Below are positions 18,643-27,134 of a stretch of 64,000 nucleotides of DNA, piece after piece. The position numbers and the translations under genes are program-made. The stretch lies in contig NZ_OY782038.1 in assembly GCF_963677575.1 (NCBI RefSeq), positions 248,001 through 312,000 of the forward strand. Reading direction: 5' to 3'. Source of the DNA: an uncultured Draconibacterium sp. (GTDB lineage: Bacteria; Bacteroidota; Bacteroidia; Bacteroidales; Prolixibacteraceae). Each line of letters opens with the position of its first letter. Within the stretch, counting starts at the first letter, position 1. A model generated the notes under the pieces. The model was given only the letters and a program-made list of their open reading frames with translations, had not been told where the DNA came from and did no database searches.

Positions 18643-18668
18643 GTTTCGGTTAACGAAACTTGTTTCGT
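18642..18668 (+). promoter_or_regulatory. Alternative hairpins between infC and rpmI
   Basis: GTTTCG (18643-18648), CGAAAC (18654-18659) and GTTTCG (18662-18667) lie in a row, so the middle segment can pair with either neighbour but not both. This may be a regulatory switch for the ribosomal protein genes; function is inferred. Confidence 0.4.
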
Positions 18669-18723
18669 GGTGTTAAACCATATATAATAAAGTTCTTTGA
18701 TAACATTTTAATTAGTAGGAATT

Positions 18724-18921
18724 ATGCCAAAAATGAAAACGAACTCCGGTGCTAAAAAACGTTTTAGATTAACCGGAAGTGGTAAAATTAAAAGGAAGCA
18801 CGCCTACAAAAGTCATATTTTGACTAAGAAAAGTACAAAACGTAAGCGTAATTTGACTTATTGGACAACAATCGATAAGACAAACGAAAGCAACGTAAAA
18901 CTTTTGTTGTGCATGAAGTAA
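18724..18921 (+). CDS. rpmI: 50S ribosomal protein L35
   Basis: 65 residues, the normal length, starting MPKMKTNSGAKKRFRLTGSG, rich in Lys and Arg, with KIKRKHAYKSHIL and a C-terminal helix. L35 (bL35) binds 23S rRNA in the large subunit. Its place between infC and rplT is the conserved bacterial order. A weak AGGA precedes the ATG. The 81-base gap from infC carries the alternative hairpins noted separately. Confidence 0.97.
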   Translation: MPKMKTNSGAKKRFRLTGSGKIKRKHAYKSHILTKKSTKRKRNLTYWTTIDKTNESNVKLLLCMK

Positions 18922-19021
18922 TCAGTCTTAATTGACTGTTCTTTATTAAACCTTTTAATTGAGAGAGGTAAAAAAAGTTAAAAACCAGATAATTGTGCTT
19001 TAAAGTATTCTCGATTAAATT

Positions 19022-19035
19022 GGGAGGCGCCGATT
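19022..19035 (+). promoter_or_regulatory. Shine-Dalgarno followed by in-frame ATT upstream of rplT
   Basis: GGGAGG (19022-19027), five bases, then ATT (19033-19035), in frame with the rplT ATG seven codons later. The arrangement copies that of infC. It could be an alternative start adding IIKKVKS-like residues, or a distant ribosome-binding site. Confidence 0.4.
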
Positions 19036-19053
19036 ATCAAAAAAGTAAAAAGT

Positions 19054-19398
19054 ATGCCAAGAAGTGTAAATCATGTAGCATCACGCGCCCGAAGAAAGAA
19101 ATTACTGAAAAAAACTAGAGGTTATTTCGGTTCGCGTAGTAACGTTTGGACGGTTGCAAAGAATACCTGGGAAAAAGGTCAACAGTTTGCATACCGCGAT
19201 AGAAAAGCGAAAAAAAGAACATTCCGTGCATTGTGGATTCAGCGTATTAACGCTGCAGCGCGATTGGAAGGAATGTCGTATTCACAATTCATGGGATTGT
19301 TGAAAAAGAACGACATTGAAATTAACAGGAAAGTACTGGCCGAATTGGCTATGAACCAACCTGAGGCGTTCAAAGCAATCGTAGAAAAAGTAAAATAA
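19054..19398 (+). CDS. rplT: 50S ribosomal protein L20
   Basis: 114 residues starting MPRSVNHVASRARRKK, the canonical L20 start, with GYFGSRSNVWTVAKN, YRDRKAKKRTFRALWIQRINAAAR and a globular C-terminal half ending AFKAIVEKVK. L20 (bL20) nucleates 50S assembly and in other bacteria represses its own operon. The ATG at 19054 is chosen from family length. An upstream Shine-Dalgarno plus in-frame ATT (19022-19035) offers a possible seven-residue N-terminal extension. It is the last gene of the operon and ends at a strong terminator. Confidence 0.97.
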   Translation: MPRSVNHVASRARRKKLLKKTRGYFGSRSNVWTVAKNTWEKGQQFAYRDRKAKKRTFRALWIQRINAAARLEGMSYSQFMGLLKKNDIEINRKVLAELAMNQPEAFKAIVEKVK

Positions 19399-19426
19399 AG
19401 ACTTTATTATTTAGGTGAAATAATTT

Positions 19427-19457
19427 AAGCCCTGACGGTTTCGTCGGGGCTTTTTTT
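19427..19457 (+). terminator. Intrinsic terminator of the thrS-infC-rpmI-rplT operon
   Basis: AAGCCCTGACG pairs with CGTCGGGGCTT (one G-T pair) around GTTT, followed by seven T. The core of this terminator recurs exactly at 24303-24328. Confidence 0.9.
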
Positions 19458-19565
19458 GTATCTCTTTGAAAAATTGAGTATGGAAAATCCTGCCCCCAAA
19501 TATATTACCTCTGTTTTACGGATGCTTGGATTAAAAAAACTCACTACTAATAAATATTTCAATAT

Positions 19566-20258
19566 TTACCCAACAATTAATTTATAGCCAATCCCTCTAA
19601 CATTTAAAATGCAAACGGCAGGATCTTTTACCAGTTTTTGGCGCAGTTTTGTGATAAACACGTGCAGGCTACGCGTTGTAAAGTAATCGTCGTCGCCCCA
19701 AAGCTCCAGCAAAATTGTTTTGGTATGCAATACATGGTTTTTATTATCGCATAACCGCTTCAATAATTCAGACTCGCGATGAGAAAGGATTGTCTTTTCT
19801 TCTGCAAAAAATAAACTTTGCGTAACCGGATCAAAAGTATAACTGCCAATTTGAAAATGGTTTGATGTTGCAATTTGTGTTTTTTGAAAAGCCCGGTTCA
19901 TTAATGCTTTTATGCGAATAATAAGTTCATTCATGCCAAATGGTTTTTTCAGGTAATCGTTACCTCCAATGGTAAAACCTTCAACCACATCATCAACAGC
20001 AGAGCGGGCTGTTAAAAAAAGAACCGGAATTTGAGTGTCTGTTTCCCGAATCTGCTGAACCATTTCAAAGCCGTCCATAACAGGCATCATTACATCTGCT
20101 ACAATAATATCAGGATGCAGGTTATGATATTTTTGTAATCCAGTTTCTCCGTTTCCGGCTGTTAAAACCACAAATTCGCCCTTTTCTTCGAGTGTCTCTT
20201 TAACAATCATCGATAAGGTAAGCTCATCTTCAACTAACAGTACTTTTATTTTATCCAT
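19566..20258 (-). CDS. OmpR-family response regulator
   Basis: 230 residues. Receiver domain about 1-120 with the acidic pair Glu10/Asp11, phospho-acceptor Asp55 in VADVMMPVMDG, a threonine in LFLTARS and the lysine in YLKKPF. The C-terminal winged-helix (about 130-230) has the usual SHRESELLKRL, LLELWGDDDYFTTRSLHVFITKLRQKL and RGIGYKL segments. It should bind DNA as a phosphorylated dimer. Its start overlaps the end of the sensor kinase gene by 13 bases. A likely target is the set of three 10-bp-spaced repeats at 21782-21810. Confidence 0.95.
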   Translation of the reverse strand: MDKIKVLLVEDELTLSMIVKETLEEKGEFVVLTAGNGETGLQKYHNLHPDIIVADVMMPVMDGFEMVQQIRETDTQIPVLFLTARSAVDDVVEGFTIGGNDYLKKPFGMNELIIRIKALMNRAFQKTQIATSNHFQIGSYTFDPVTQSLFFAEEKTILSHRESELLKRLCDNKNHVLHTKTILLELWGDDDYFTTRSLHVFITKLRQKLVKDPAVCILNVRGIGYKLIVG

Positions 20259-21679
20259 TCTTGTGGAATTTCAAGCGTAAAAACCGATCCTCTGTCTGGC
20301 TGGCTTTTTACATGAATGCTACCTCCGTGTTTTTCAATCATTTCTTTCACATAAAACAATCCAAGTCCAAAGCCTTTTACATCATGACGGTTTCCCGTTG
20401 GGACACGGTAAAATTTATCAAAAAGACGATTTAAGTATTTTGAATCAATTCCAATACCGTTATCTTCAACCGAAACAAATACATTTCTTTCTTCGGAATA
20501 AGAAGACACCTTTAAATGCACTTCGTTTCCTGAATATTTAATACCATTTTCCATTAAATTATTAAGGATATTAGTTAAATGTAATTTGTCAGCCTTTATT
20601 TTATCTGTATTTAAATGTGTTTCAATCTTTACTTCTTTCCCGGAAACAAGAAGTAACTTTTCTGAAAGGTTGGAAATAATTTGCGGAAGGTCGATTGTTT
20701 CAATCTTCAGCTCCACATTTTTACTGTTTTTTCGCGACATTGATAAAATTTGTTCTACCAATCCTGTAAGCTGTTCCATTTGTTCTTTAGCAATATTCAG
20801 GTATTTATTCCGGCGTTCTTTGCTTGCCGGCTGATCGGCTACTAACAAAGCATCGATTGCTGCATACGACACAGCAATCGGGGTTTTAAGTTCGTGCGTC
20901 ATGTTGTTGGTGAAATTGGTTTTTAATTCTTCTTCGGTTTGTAAATTTCGGATAGTTCGTAACAAATAAAAGAAAGTAATAACCAAAAAAATGAAAATTA
21001 CTACCGAAGTAAGAAATAACCCCGCCATTTGTTTTAACAGGTAGCTGGTAGGATTTTTTATAAATACCCGGTAGGAGTGGGCACCTTTATAATCATAATA
21101 GAAATCGTATTGCCTGGCTTTTTTTATACTGAATGATTGATTGTTATTTCCTGAAATGCAAATAGAGTCATTGTGTGTTTGTACCACGAAAATTTGGTAA
21201 GGCTGATTAATATTTACTTCTGTTAATTGACTGTTTAAAACACTATCAAAAGCATTTATATTAATATTTATATACTTATCGTATCCATAATGCATCGTTT
21301 TTTTTATATATGCAGCCAATTTTTCAGTTGTATTTGCCTCTTCGCCAAAATCGTTAAAACCAGCCTCTTGTGTGTTTGCCTGGCTTATGGTGTCGTTATC
21401 TATTTGATCATAAGTATAATAAACATTTTGCCCAGTAGAATCATCTCTTACTCCAACATTCATTGCTAACGATTGTGCTACAGATGAATCTCTTTCTATA
21501 AAGTCGCTGCGCATTGCCAGTTCGTACTGATCGGCAATATCCATAGCATTATAAATGTCTTTATCAAACTGTTGTGAGGTTGTTTCGTACAAACCATTTA
21601 GCCAGTAAAGCTGGTACAAAAACACCCCAACCATTACAATAATGATTATGATTGCAATATTGTGTAACGAGATTTTCAT
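20246..21679 (-). CDS. Membrane sensor histidine kinase
   Basis: 477 residues. Two membrane segments (about 8-28 and 218-240) enclose a periplasmic sensor of roughly 190 residues with no family I recognise; no HAMP domain is evident. The dimerisation/phosphotransfer domain has NNMTHELKTPIAV with His262, and the ATPase domain shows the N box (LNNLMENGIKYS), VEDNGIGI and GFGLGLFYVKEM. It autophosphorylates in response to an unknown envelope signal and passes phosphate to the overlapping response regulator. It is transcribed divergently from the outer-membrane beta-barrel gene. Confidence 0.94.
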   Translation of the reverse strand: MKISLHNIAIIIIIVMVGVFLYQLYWLNGLYETTSQQFDKDIYNAMDIADQYELAMRSDFIERDSSVAQSLAMNVGVRDDSTGQNVYYTYDQIDNDTISQANTQEAGFNDFGEEANTTEKLAAYIKKTMHYGYDKYINININAFDSVLNSQLTEVNINQPYQIFVVQTHNDSICISGNNNQSFSIKKARQYDFYYDYKGAHSYRVFIKNPTSYLLKQMAGLFLTSVVIFIFLVITFFYLLRTIRNLQTEEELKTNFTNNMTHELKTPIAVSYAAIDALLVADQPASKERRNKYLNIAKEQMEQLTGLVEQILSMSRKNSKNVELKIETIDLPQIISNLSEKLLLVSGKEVKIETHLNTDKIKADKLHLTNILNNLMENGIKYSGNEVHLKVSSYSEERNVFVSVEDNGIGIDSKYLNRLFDKFYRVPTGNRHDVKGFGLGLFYVKEMIEKHGGSIHVKSQPDRGSVFTLEIPQEWIK

Positions 21680-21781
21680 TTATAAGAATTTAAATACCCT
21701 TTCCGGGCAATTTGTTTTCCTTTTTGCCAAGTAGTTCTTTTAAGCTAAAGTATATATTCCTCATTGATAACACTGGATCTG

Positions 21782-21810
21782 TTAAGACTATTTAAGACTA
21801 ACTAAGACAG
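21782..21810. promoter_or_regulatory. Three direct repeats TTAAGACTA at 10-bp spacing
   Basis: TTAAGACTA (21782-21790), TTAAGACTA (21792-21800) and CTAAGACAG (21802-21810) recur at one helical turn. They lie between the kinase gene and the divergent outer-membrane gene, upstream of a -33/-7-like pair near 21824-21847. The layout suits an OmpR-type regulator binding site. Confidence 0.6.
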
Positions 21811-21879
21811 TAATAACTCTTTTTGATTAAGAGAATAAGGTTATTTGTAATGTGAATTCATAAAAACAAACAATTATAA

Positions 21880-24264
21880 ATGAAAACAATTACCAAAAGC
21901 TTACAGAAAACCTTTTTATTTCTTTTTTTAGGAATACTTACAAATACACTTGGAGCCCAAACCTATTCAATATCGGGCAGTTTAGTTGATGAAAATGATT
22001 CGATTATTCCGGTTGCCTCGGTCATTTTAACCAATCAGGCAGACTCTTCGTTTGTTGAAGGAACAATCTCGAATATGGATGGCAATTTTGTTTTAAACGA
22101 TGTTAAAGACGGAGATTATTTATTACATGTTCAGCATTTGCTTTACGATAAGAAAGATGTTGCGGTAACTCTTAACACTGATATTCAACTGGGAAACATT
22201 ATTCTTGCTGAAAAGGAAAACAACCTGGATGAAATTAGTGTAAAAGCTATTCGTCCGGTGGTAAAAATGGAAAATAGCACGCTATCATACGATGTATCGG
22301 CAGTAAGTGAAAAATTTGTTCGCGATAATGCCTACGAAGTTTTGGGAGATGTGCCGGGAATAATGTTAAAAGAGGAAAGTATTCAGCTTGTTGGCGCCGG
22401 AACGTTAAATATTGCTATTAATGGAAAACCAACAACAATGAGTATGGACCAGGTGCTAAATATGCTAAAAGCAATGCCCAATACCAACGTTGAAAAAGTT
22501 GAAGTGATGTATGCCCCGCCTGCAAAATATAATGTAAAAGGAGCTTTAATCAATATTATTTTAACCAGGGCTAAAAAAAATCAACTGAATGGTTCTGTAA
22601 ATGTTGGCGTCCGGCAACGTCGTAATTCCAGTGCTTTAGGTGGTGTGAATCTTCAGTATGCAAAAAATAAATGGGACATAAATTTGCTGTATTCGTATGA
22701 TTATGACCAAATGACCCAAAAAGATTTTTTTGACATTAACCACACCTTTCAGGATACTTTATATTTAATTGAACAGGACATGAAGGTGCCGAATAAAACA
22801 AAAGAACACCAGGCGCAGGTAAGTACTGGTTACCAGATTGATTCGGTGCAAACATTATCGTTTAGTTACTCCGGTAATTTTTCGGATGAAAACGGAGGCC
22901 CAAATAAAACCTATACAACTTTCTCATCTGTTAAAGGTGTCTCTTCCGAATTAGATACCAGCTTTTCTGAATCAACAGAAACCTTGCATAACCTGAAACT
23001 AGATTATAATTTGGAAAACAACTTAAACATTGGCGCAGATTATACCTACTACAATAGTCCTTCCTCAACAGAATATATTAGCATTATTGATGAAGAATCA
23101 GTTGAATACAAAACAAATTCAAGCCAAACAGTAAATAGATGGATGCTTTATGCCAATCATTCTTTCAGCTTATGGAATTCTGACTTTACTTATGGAGCTA
23201 ACTATTCATACAGTGGCAACACAAATCATTATAATTATTACGACATTGTAAATGGCAGTTACCAAAAAGATGCATCACAATCAACAAACAACGATTATAA
23301 CGAAGCTGCTACATCTGGTTTTGTGTCTCTTGCAAAACAATTTAATCCGCATTGGTCTTTTGATTTTACATTAAAAGGAGAATTTGATCGTATGCAGAAA
23401 GAATTGGAGAATACAAAAACTGATGTTTGGAACACTTTTTACTGGTATCCGGTTTTAAATGCATCGTTTATGCCTGGTAATGAATACAAACACATTTTTC
23501 AGTTGGCAGTAAAATCTTTTGCAACCTATCCTTCGTATTGGGAAATTAGTCCGGCAACATGGTACACCAATCAATACATGATTGTTAAAGGAAATCCGGA
23601 ATTAAAACCATCACAAACTTACACATCGAACCTGACATACATTTTTAAACAGAAATATGTGATGATGCTGTCGTACAAATACGTAAATGATCAGATGAGC
23701 CAAATTCCATTTGCTTCCAGTGAAAGTTTTAATACGATTACCCGCTTCGAAAATATTGATTTTGATAAGAATTTGACAGTTGCATTTGTGCTTCCCTTTA
23801 ATATCGGGCAATACATTAATGTAAATCCAACAGCGATGTATTTGCATCAGCACTTAAAAAACAGCAGCCCCCAAGAACAATCCTTCGACAAAACCTCCAA
23901 TTTGTTTGTTCTTCAATGTAATACAGCCGTTTCGTTATGGGAAAAACACGGGTTAAAGGCAAGCATTTCCGGCCATTATTACGGACGTGGCATCCAGGGA
24001 ATTTACGACTTTGAACCTTCGTATTTAGTTGATTGCGGCATATCATGTAACATGCTAAAAAACAAAGCAATATTGTCGCTGAAAGCAAACGATATTTTCA
24101 ACTCAAGTATTCCCAAATTAAATATCAACAACAACAATCAAAAAAGTTATTACGATTTAGATCAGGACACCAGAATGTTTACATTGACCTTTCGGTACAA
24201 CTTTGGAAAAGCAATTAAAAACAAAAAGATAGATGTGGATAACAGTCGTTTTAAACGAATGTAG
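21880..24264 (+). CDS. TonB-dependent-receptor-like outer-membrane beta-barrel protein (OMP_b-brl_3 type)
   Basis: 794 residues. Signal peptide (to LGAQ), then a carboxypeptidase regulatory-like domain (about 28-110, YSISGSLVDENDSIIPVASVIL), a small plug-like domain (about 115-215, with LGDVPGIMLKEE and INGKPTTMSMDQVLNML) and a C-terminal beta-barrel of the outer membrane beta-barrel family, ending FRYNFGKAIKNKKIDVDNSRFKRM. The extreme C-terminus extends past the usual aromatic barrel end. The ligand is unknown. It is divergent from the kinase/regulator operon and likely controlled by it; the three phased repeats support this. Confidence 0.85.
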   Translation: MKTITKSLQKTFLFLFLGILTNTLGAQTYSISGSLVDENDSIIPVASVILTNQADSSFVEGTISNMDGNFVLNDVKDGDYLLHVQHLLYDKKDVAVTLNTDIQLGNIILAEKENNLDEISVKAIRPVVKMENSTLSYDVSAVSEKFVRDNAYEVLGDVPGIMLKEESIQLVGAGTLNIAINGKPTTMSMDQVLNMLKAMPNTNVEKVEVMYAPPAKYNVKGALINIILTRAKKNQLNGSVNVGVRQRRNSSALGGVNLQYAKNKWDINLLYSYDYDQMTQKDFFDINHTFQDTLYLIEQDMKVPNKTKEHQAQVSTGYQIDSVQTLSFSYSGNFSDENGGPNKTYTTFSSVKGVSSELDTSFSESTETLHNLKLDYNLENNLNIGADYTYYNSPSSTEYISIIDEESVEYKTNSSQTVNRWMLYANHSFSLWNSDFTYGANYSYSGNTNHYNYYDIVNGSYQKDASQSTNNDYNEAATSGFVSLAKQFNPHWSFDFTLKGEFDRMQKELENTKTDVWNTFYWYPVLNASFMPGNEYKHIFQLAVKSFATYPSYWEISPATWYTNQYMIVKGNPELKPSQTYTSNLTYIFKQKYVMMLSYKYVNDQMSQIPFASSESFNTITRFENIDFDKNLTVAFVLPFNIGQYINVNPTAMYLHQHLKNSSPQEQSFDKTSNLFVLQCNTAVSLWEKHGLKASISGHYYGRGIQGIYDFEPSYLVDCGISCNMLKNKAILSLKANDIFNSSIPKLNINNNNQKSYYDLDQDTRMFTLTFRYNFGKAIKNKKIDVDNSRFKRM

Positions 24265-24300
24265 AAGAAAGTAAAGATTTATTGTAACTATGATATTCTA

Positions 24301-24330
24301 GTCCTGACGGTTTCGTCGGGGCTTTTTTTT
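24301..24330 (+). terminator. Intrinsic terminator, duplicate of the rplT terminator core
   Basis: Stem GTCCTGACG/CGTCGGGGC with loop GTTT and eight T. The CCTGACGGTTTCGTCGGGGC core is identical to that after rplT, 4.9 kb away. Confidence 0.85.
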
Positions 24331-24367
24331 GCCCTTAATTTTGGATTGGTAATAGCACTAAGTCGAT

Positions 24368-25984
24368 TTACTGTGCCAGTTCGTATAGCAATTTCACATT
24401 TGGATCAATGGAAATATCTTTAATGCCAGAAGTCGTTTTTGCCTGAAATTGTTGTGTTCCTTTTGTTTTGTCAACCATTACTGTAACAAGATCCACAGAT
24501 CCATCCTCGTAAAGAATATTCATTTCCAGCGGAAAACTAAAAAGTTGTTTTCCTCTTTGTTGAACAAAAATTTGTTGATTGTCGATTTGTTTTCCGGTGA
24601 TTTCTGTTCCCCACGAAACTTTGATAACCGGATGTCCGGCACTCCACAACCACTGATTAAAAAAACGATCAAGATCTTTACCAGAAACAGATTCCATCAC
24701 TGATTTAAAATTTTTTGTCAGAGCGGTTTTGTTCCTGTAATCGTGATAGTATTTCTGTAATCCTTTAAAGAAAGTATCGTCGCCTAATTTATTTCTTAGC
24801 ATGTGTAAAAACCAGCCCGCTTTTTCATACGAATTGGCATTTAATAGCCTGGTATATTCCTGTACCGTTGTATCGATTACCGGGGCGTACTTTTGCTTAG
24901 AGAAAGCAATTACCCGCTCTTTATCGTGTTTTAGTCCTTCTTTAAATTGTTCGTCGCCATAAAAGTTCTGCACATAAAGGTGAGTAAGGTATGTCGCAAA
25001 TCCTTCGCTTAGCCATACGTGATGCCAGTTTTGTTCGGTAACAGAATTTCCAAACCACTGGTGAGCCACTTCGTGTGCAAACAGCTGTTCCGGGATGCGA
25101 TCGCTAATGGCTGAATTCTCGAAATAAAATATGCAGCTCGCATTTTCCATCCCGCCGTAACGTGTTTTCGATTGTACATGAGCCAGTTTTTCATAAGAGT
25201 AGGGGCCAATTAGTTCCGAATAGTATTTAAGTGCTTTTGTGCCGTATTGGTAATTCTCAAATCCTTTTGTTTTGTTCTCTTCAAATACCCACGAACTGAC
25301 AGGAATACCCTGAAAATCTTGCTCGTTTCCAACGGCAAAATCTGCCGCGCCAATTACCATTAGTTTTGTAGACAGTGGAACATCCTCTTTCCAATGGGTG
25401 AATTCCATTGAATTTTCAAGTTGTTTTTTCTCCACAAGCGAACCATTTGAAATAACCTCGTAATGCGCCGGAGCATAAACCAGGAATTCTAAAGTTGCTT
25501 TATCAGAAGGATGATCGACACATGGAAGCCAGTTTTGTGCGCGGTTGGGCCAGTTATCGCCAAAAAATGTACGATCTCCGTAGCGATTCTCTGATATTAT
25601 CAAACCATCGGCAGGAATGCCGGAATAGGCAATCGTGAAATCAATTATATTCCCAGCTTCCGCCTGTTCGTTCAAGAGAATTTCAAGTTTATTGTGTCCT
25701 TGAATATAGTTCAGTCCATAACCATCCATTTTTACTGAATGAACCAGCATTCCGTTGTCGCCGGAGTTTTCAACTAAATCGAACGTGACATCATTAGCGG
25801 CTTGCAGAAATTTTATTGTAATTGTAGTAACACCTTCAATCTGGTTTGTGGTATCATTTAAATGGATTTCAAACTTGTAGTGTTGTACATCAATTTTTTC
25901 AAAACGCGATTGATGGTTTTGGGCAGATGATAAAACGACGCTGCTTAAAAATAGCAGCAGGCAGCAAAATTTTGTGATATTCAT
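24368..25984 (-). CDS. Exported M1 family metallo-aminopeptidase
   Basis: 538 residues from the ATG at 25984 (MNITKFCCLLLF), chosen because it starts a signal peptide; an ATG 18 bases upstream is also in frame. The N-terminal beta domain is followed by the exopeptidase motif GGMENAS, the zinc site HEVAHQWFG with the third ligand in LSEGFATYL (HExxH-18-E), and a tyrosine-bearing YEKAGWFLHML. It is shorter than E. coli PepN, lacking most of the C-terminal helical domain, as in many Bacteroidota homologues. It should trim N-terminal residues from peptides in the periplasm. It sits 23 bases after the DUF2891 gene. Confidence 0.92.
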   Translation of the reverse strand: MNITKFCCLLLFLSSVVLSSAQNHQSRFEKIDVQHYKFEIHLNDTTNQIEGVTTITIKFLQAANDVTFDLVENSGDNGMLVHSVKMDGYGLNYIQGHNKLEILLNEQAEAGNIIDFTIAYSGIPADGLIISENRYGDRTFFGDNWPNRAQNWLPCVDHPSDKATLEFLVYAPAHYEVISNGSLVEKKQLENSMEFTHWKEDVPLSTKLMVIGAADFAVGNEQDFQGIPVSSWVFEENKTKGFENYQYGTKALKYYSELIGPYSYEKLAHVQSKTRYGGMENASCIFYFENSAISDRIPEQLFAHEVAHQWFGNSVTEQNWHHVWLSEGFATYLTHLYVQNFYGDEQFKEGLKHDKERVIAFSKQKYAPVIDTTVQEYTRLLNANSYEKAGWFLHMLRNKLGDDTFFKGLQKYYHDYRNKTALTKNFKSVMESVSGKDLDRFFNQWLWSAGHPVIKVSWGTEITGKQIDNQQIFVQQRGKQLFSFPLEMNILYEDGSVDLVTVMVDKTKGTQQFQAKTTSGIKDISIDPNVKLLYELAQ

Positions 25985-26007
25985 CGTAACGTGAGTTGAC
26001 ACCGGAA

Positions 26008-27075
26008 TTATTTATTGTGACTTTTTATTAATGCGTAGGTAGCAAACGAAGCCAGCCAGTGTGCACCTGCATACTCGCCGGAATCCATTTTTTCGTAACT
26101 GTAGTTAAAATGGGTATCGGCAAAATCAATTAGTTGCTGGCTATTTAAGGCGTAACCCATTTCGTACAAACACCAGGCCCGGCTGAAGTTTAATCCATCG
26201 AGATGGGCGAGTTTACCATCACTTCGGTCGGTAACTTTTGCGATTTCAAGGTATTTCTCGGGATGTTTCTCAAATTTTGGAAGAAACTTTTTGAGCCACT
26301 GTTTAAACTCTTTTTCATGCAATACTTTTAACATTATCGAAGCTTCCTGCAAACAAGGCGAAAGAAAATCGAAACCGCCCGGTTCCCAGCTTAGCGGGCA
26401 GTCACAGTCGGTTATGTAATATTCTTTTGCTTTTCTTTCAATTTGAATGGCCAGTGCCGTATCGTATTTTTTTGCCCAATCGTAGGTAAACGACATTCCA
26501 AATGCAATGTTGCTGTGTTCGCCAATTCGTATGGGGTAAATCAGTTTGGTGAGAAAATCACCAAATTTATCCGATAACAGATCGACCAGCGGCGACAGGT
26601 TTGCCTGCAATTCCAATGCTACCGGATCGTCCCATTCGCGTAACGCTTCGTCGAGTTTTAACAACCAGGCCCAGCCATAAGTACGTTCGTAAGTGGTGTT
26701 ATGTTCATCGTCGAAATAGGCAACTTCCTGCAGAATATTTTCTTCGGTAATATTATTTTTTAGCTTTTTAATGATCTCATCGCGGTACTTAAAATCCGGA
26801 AATTCAGTTAATATTTTTACCAATGTCCAGTGTCCATGCACCGACGAATGCCAGTCGAAACAGCCATAAAAAGCAGGGTGCATAACACGCGGAGGCTGCA
26901 GATAACTATCGTCGCCCAAAACATGCCCGGTTTTATTCGGATATTCTTGATCGATGCATTCGTAAGCAAAATGATAAAGATATTCGGCTTTCTTTTCATC
27001 GAAGCTGAGTTTTGATGATTGCGCCGAAAGCAGACTGGTCATAAATAAAAGTATTAGGGAAAACTGTAATTTCAT
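26008..27075 (-). CDS. Exported DUF2891 protein
   Basis: 355 residues with a signal peptide ending LLSAQ. The segment HPAFYGCFDWHSSVHGHW near residues 66-83 is the hallmark of DUF2891, followed by RTYGWAWLLKLDEAL and further tryptophan-rich helices, which suggests an (alpha/alpha)-barrel. The many conserved His, Trp and Glu residues look like an active site, but no function is established to my knowledge. It lies just upstream of the M1 aminopeptidase in the same direction and is probably co-transcribed. Confidence 0.85.
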   Translation of the reverse strand: MKLQFSLILLFMTSLLSAQSSKLSFDEKKAEYLYHFAYECIDQEYPNKTGHVLGDDSYLQPPRVMHPAFYGCFDWHSSVHGHWTLVKILTEFPDFKYRDEIIKKLKNNITEENILQEVAYFDDEHNTTYERTYGWAWLLKLDEALREWDDPVALELQANLSPLVDLLSDKFGDFLTKLIYPIRIGEHSNIAFGMSFTYDWAKKYDTALAIQIERKAKEYYITDCDCPLSWEPGGFDFLSPCLQEASIMLKVLHEKEFKQWLKKFLPKFEKHPEKYLEIAKVTDRSDGKLAHLDGLNFSRAWCLYEMGYALNSQQLIDFADTHFNYSYEKMDSGEYAGAHWLASFATYALIKSHNK

Positions 27076-27134
27076 AATACCGAAAAGATAAACAATTTTA
27101 ATCGTATGAAATTAGAAACAATTATCAATAACCA

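Noticed and set aside
23611..24088. Minus-strand frames inside the outer-membrane beta-barrel gene
   Set aside because: Shadows of the long coding sequence with Cys/His-rich, unstructured content.
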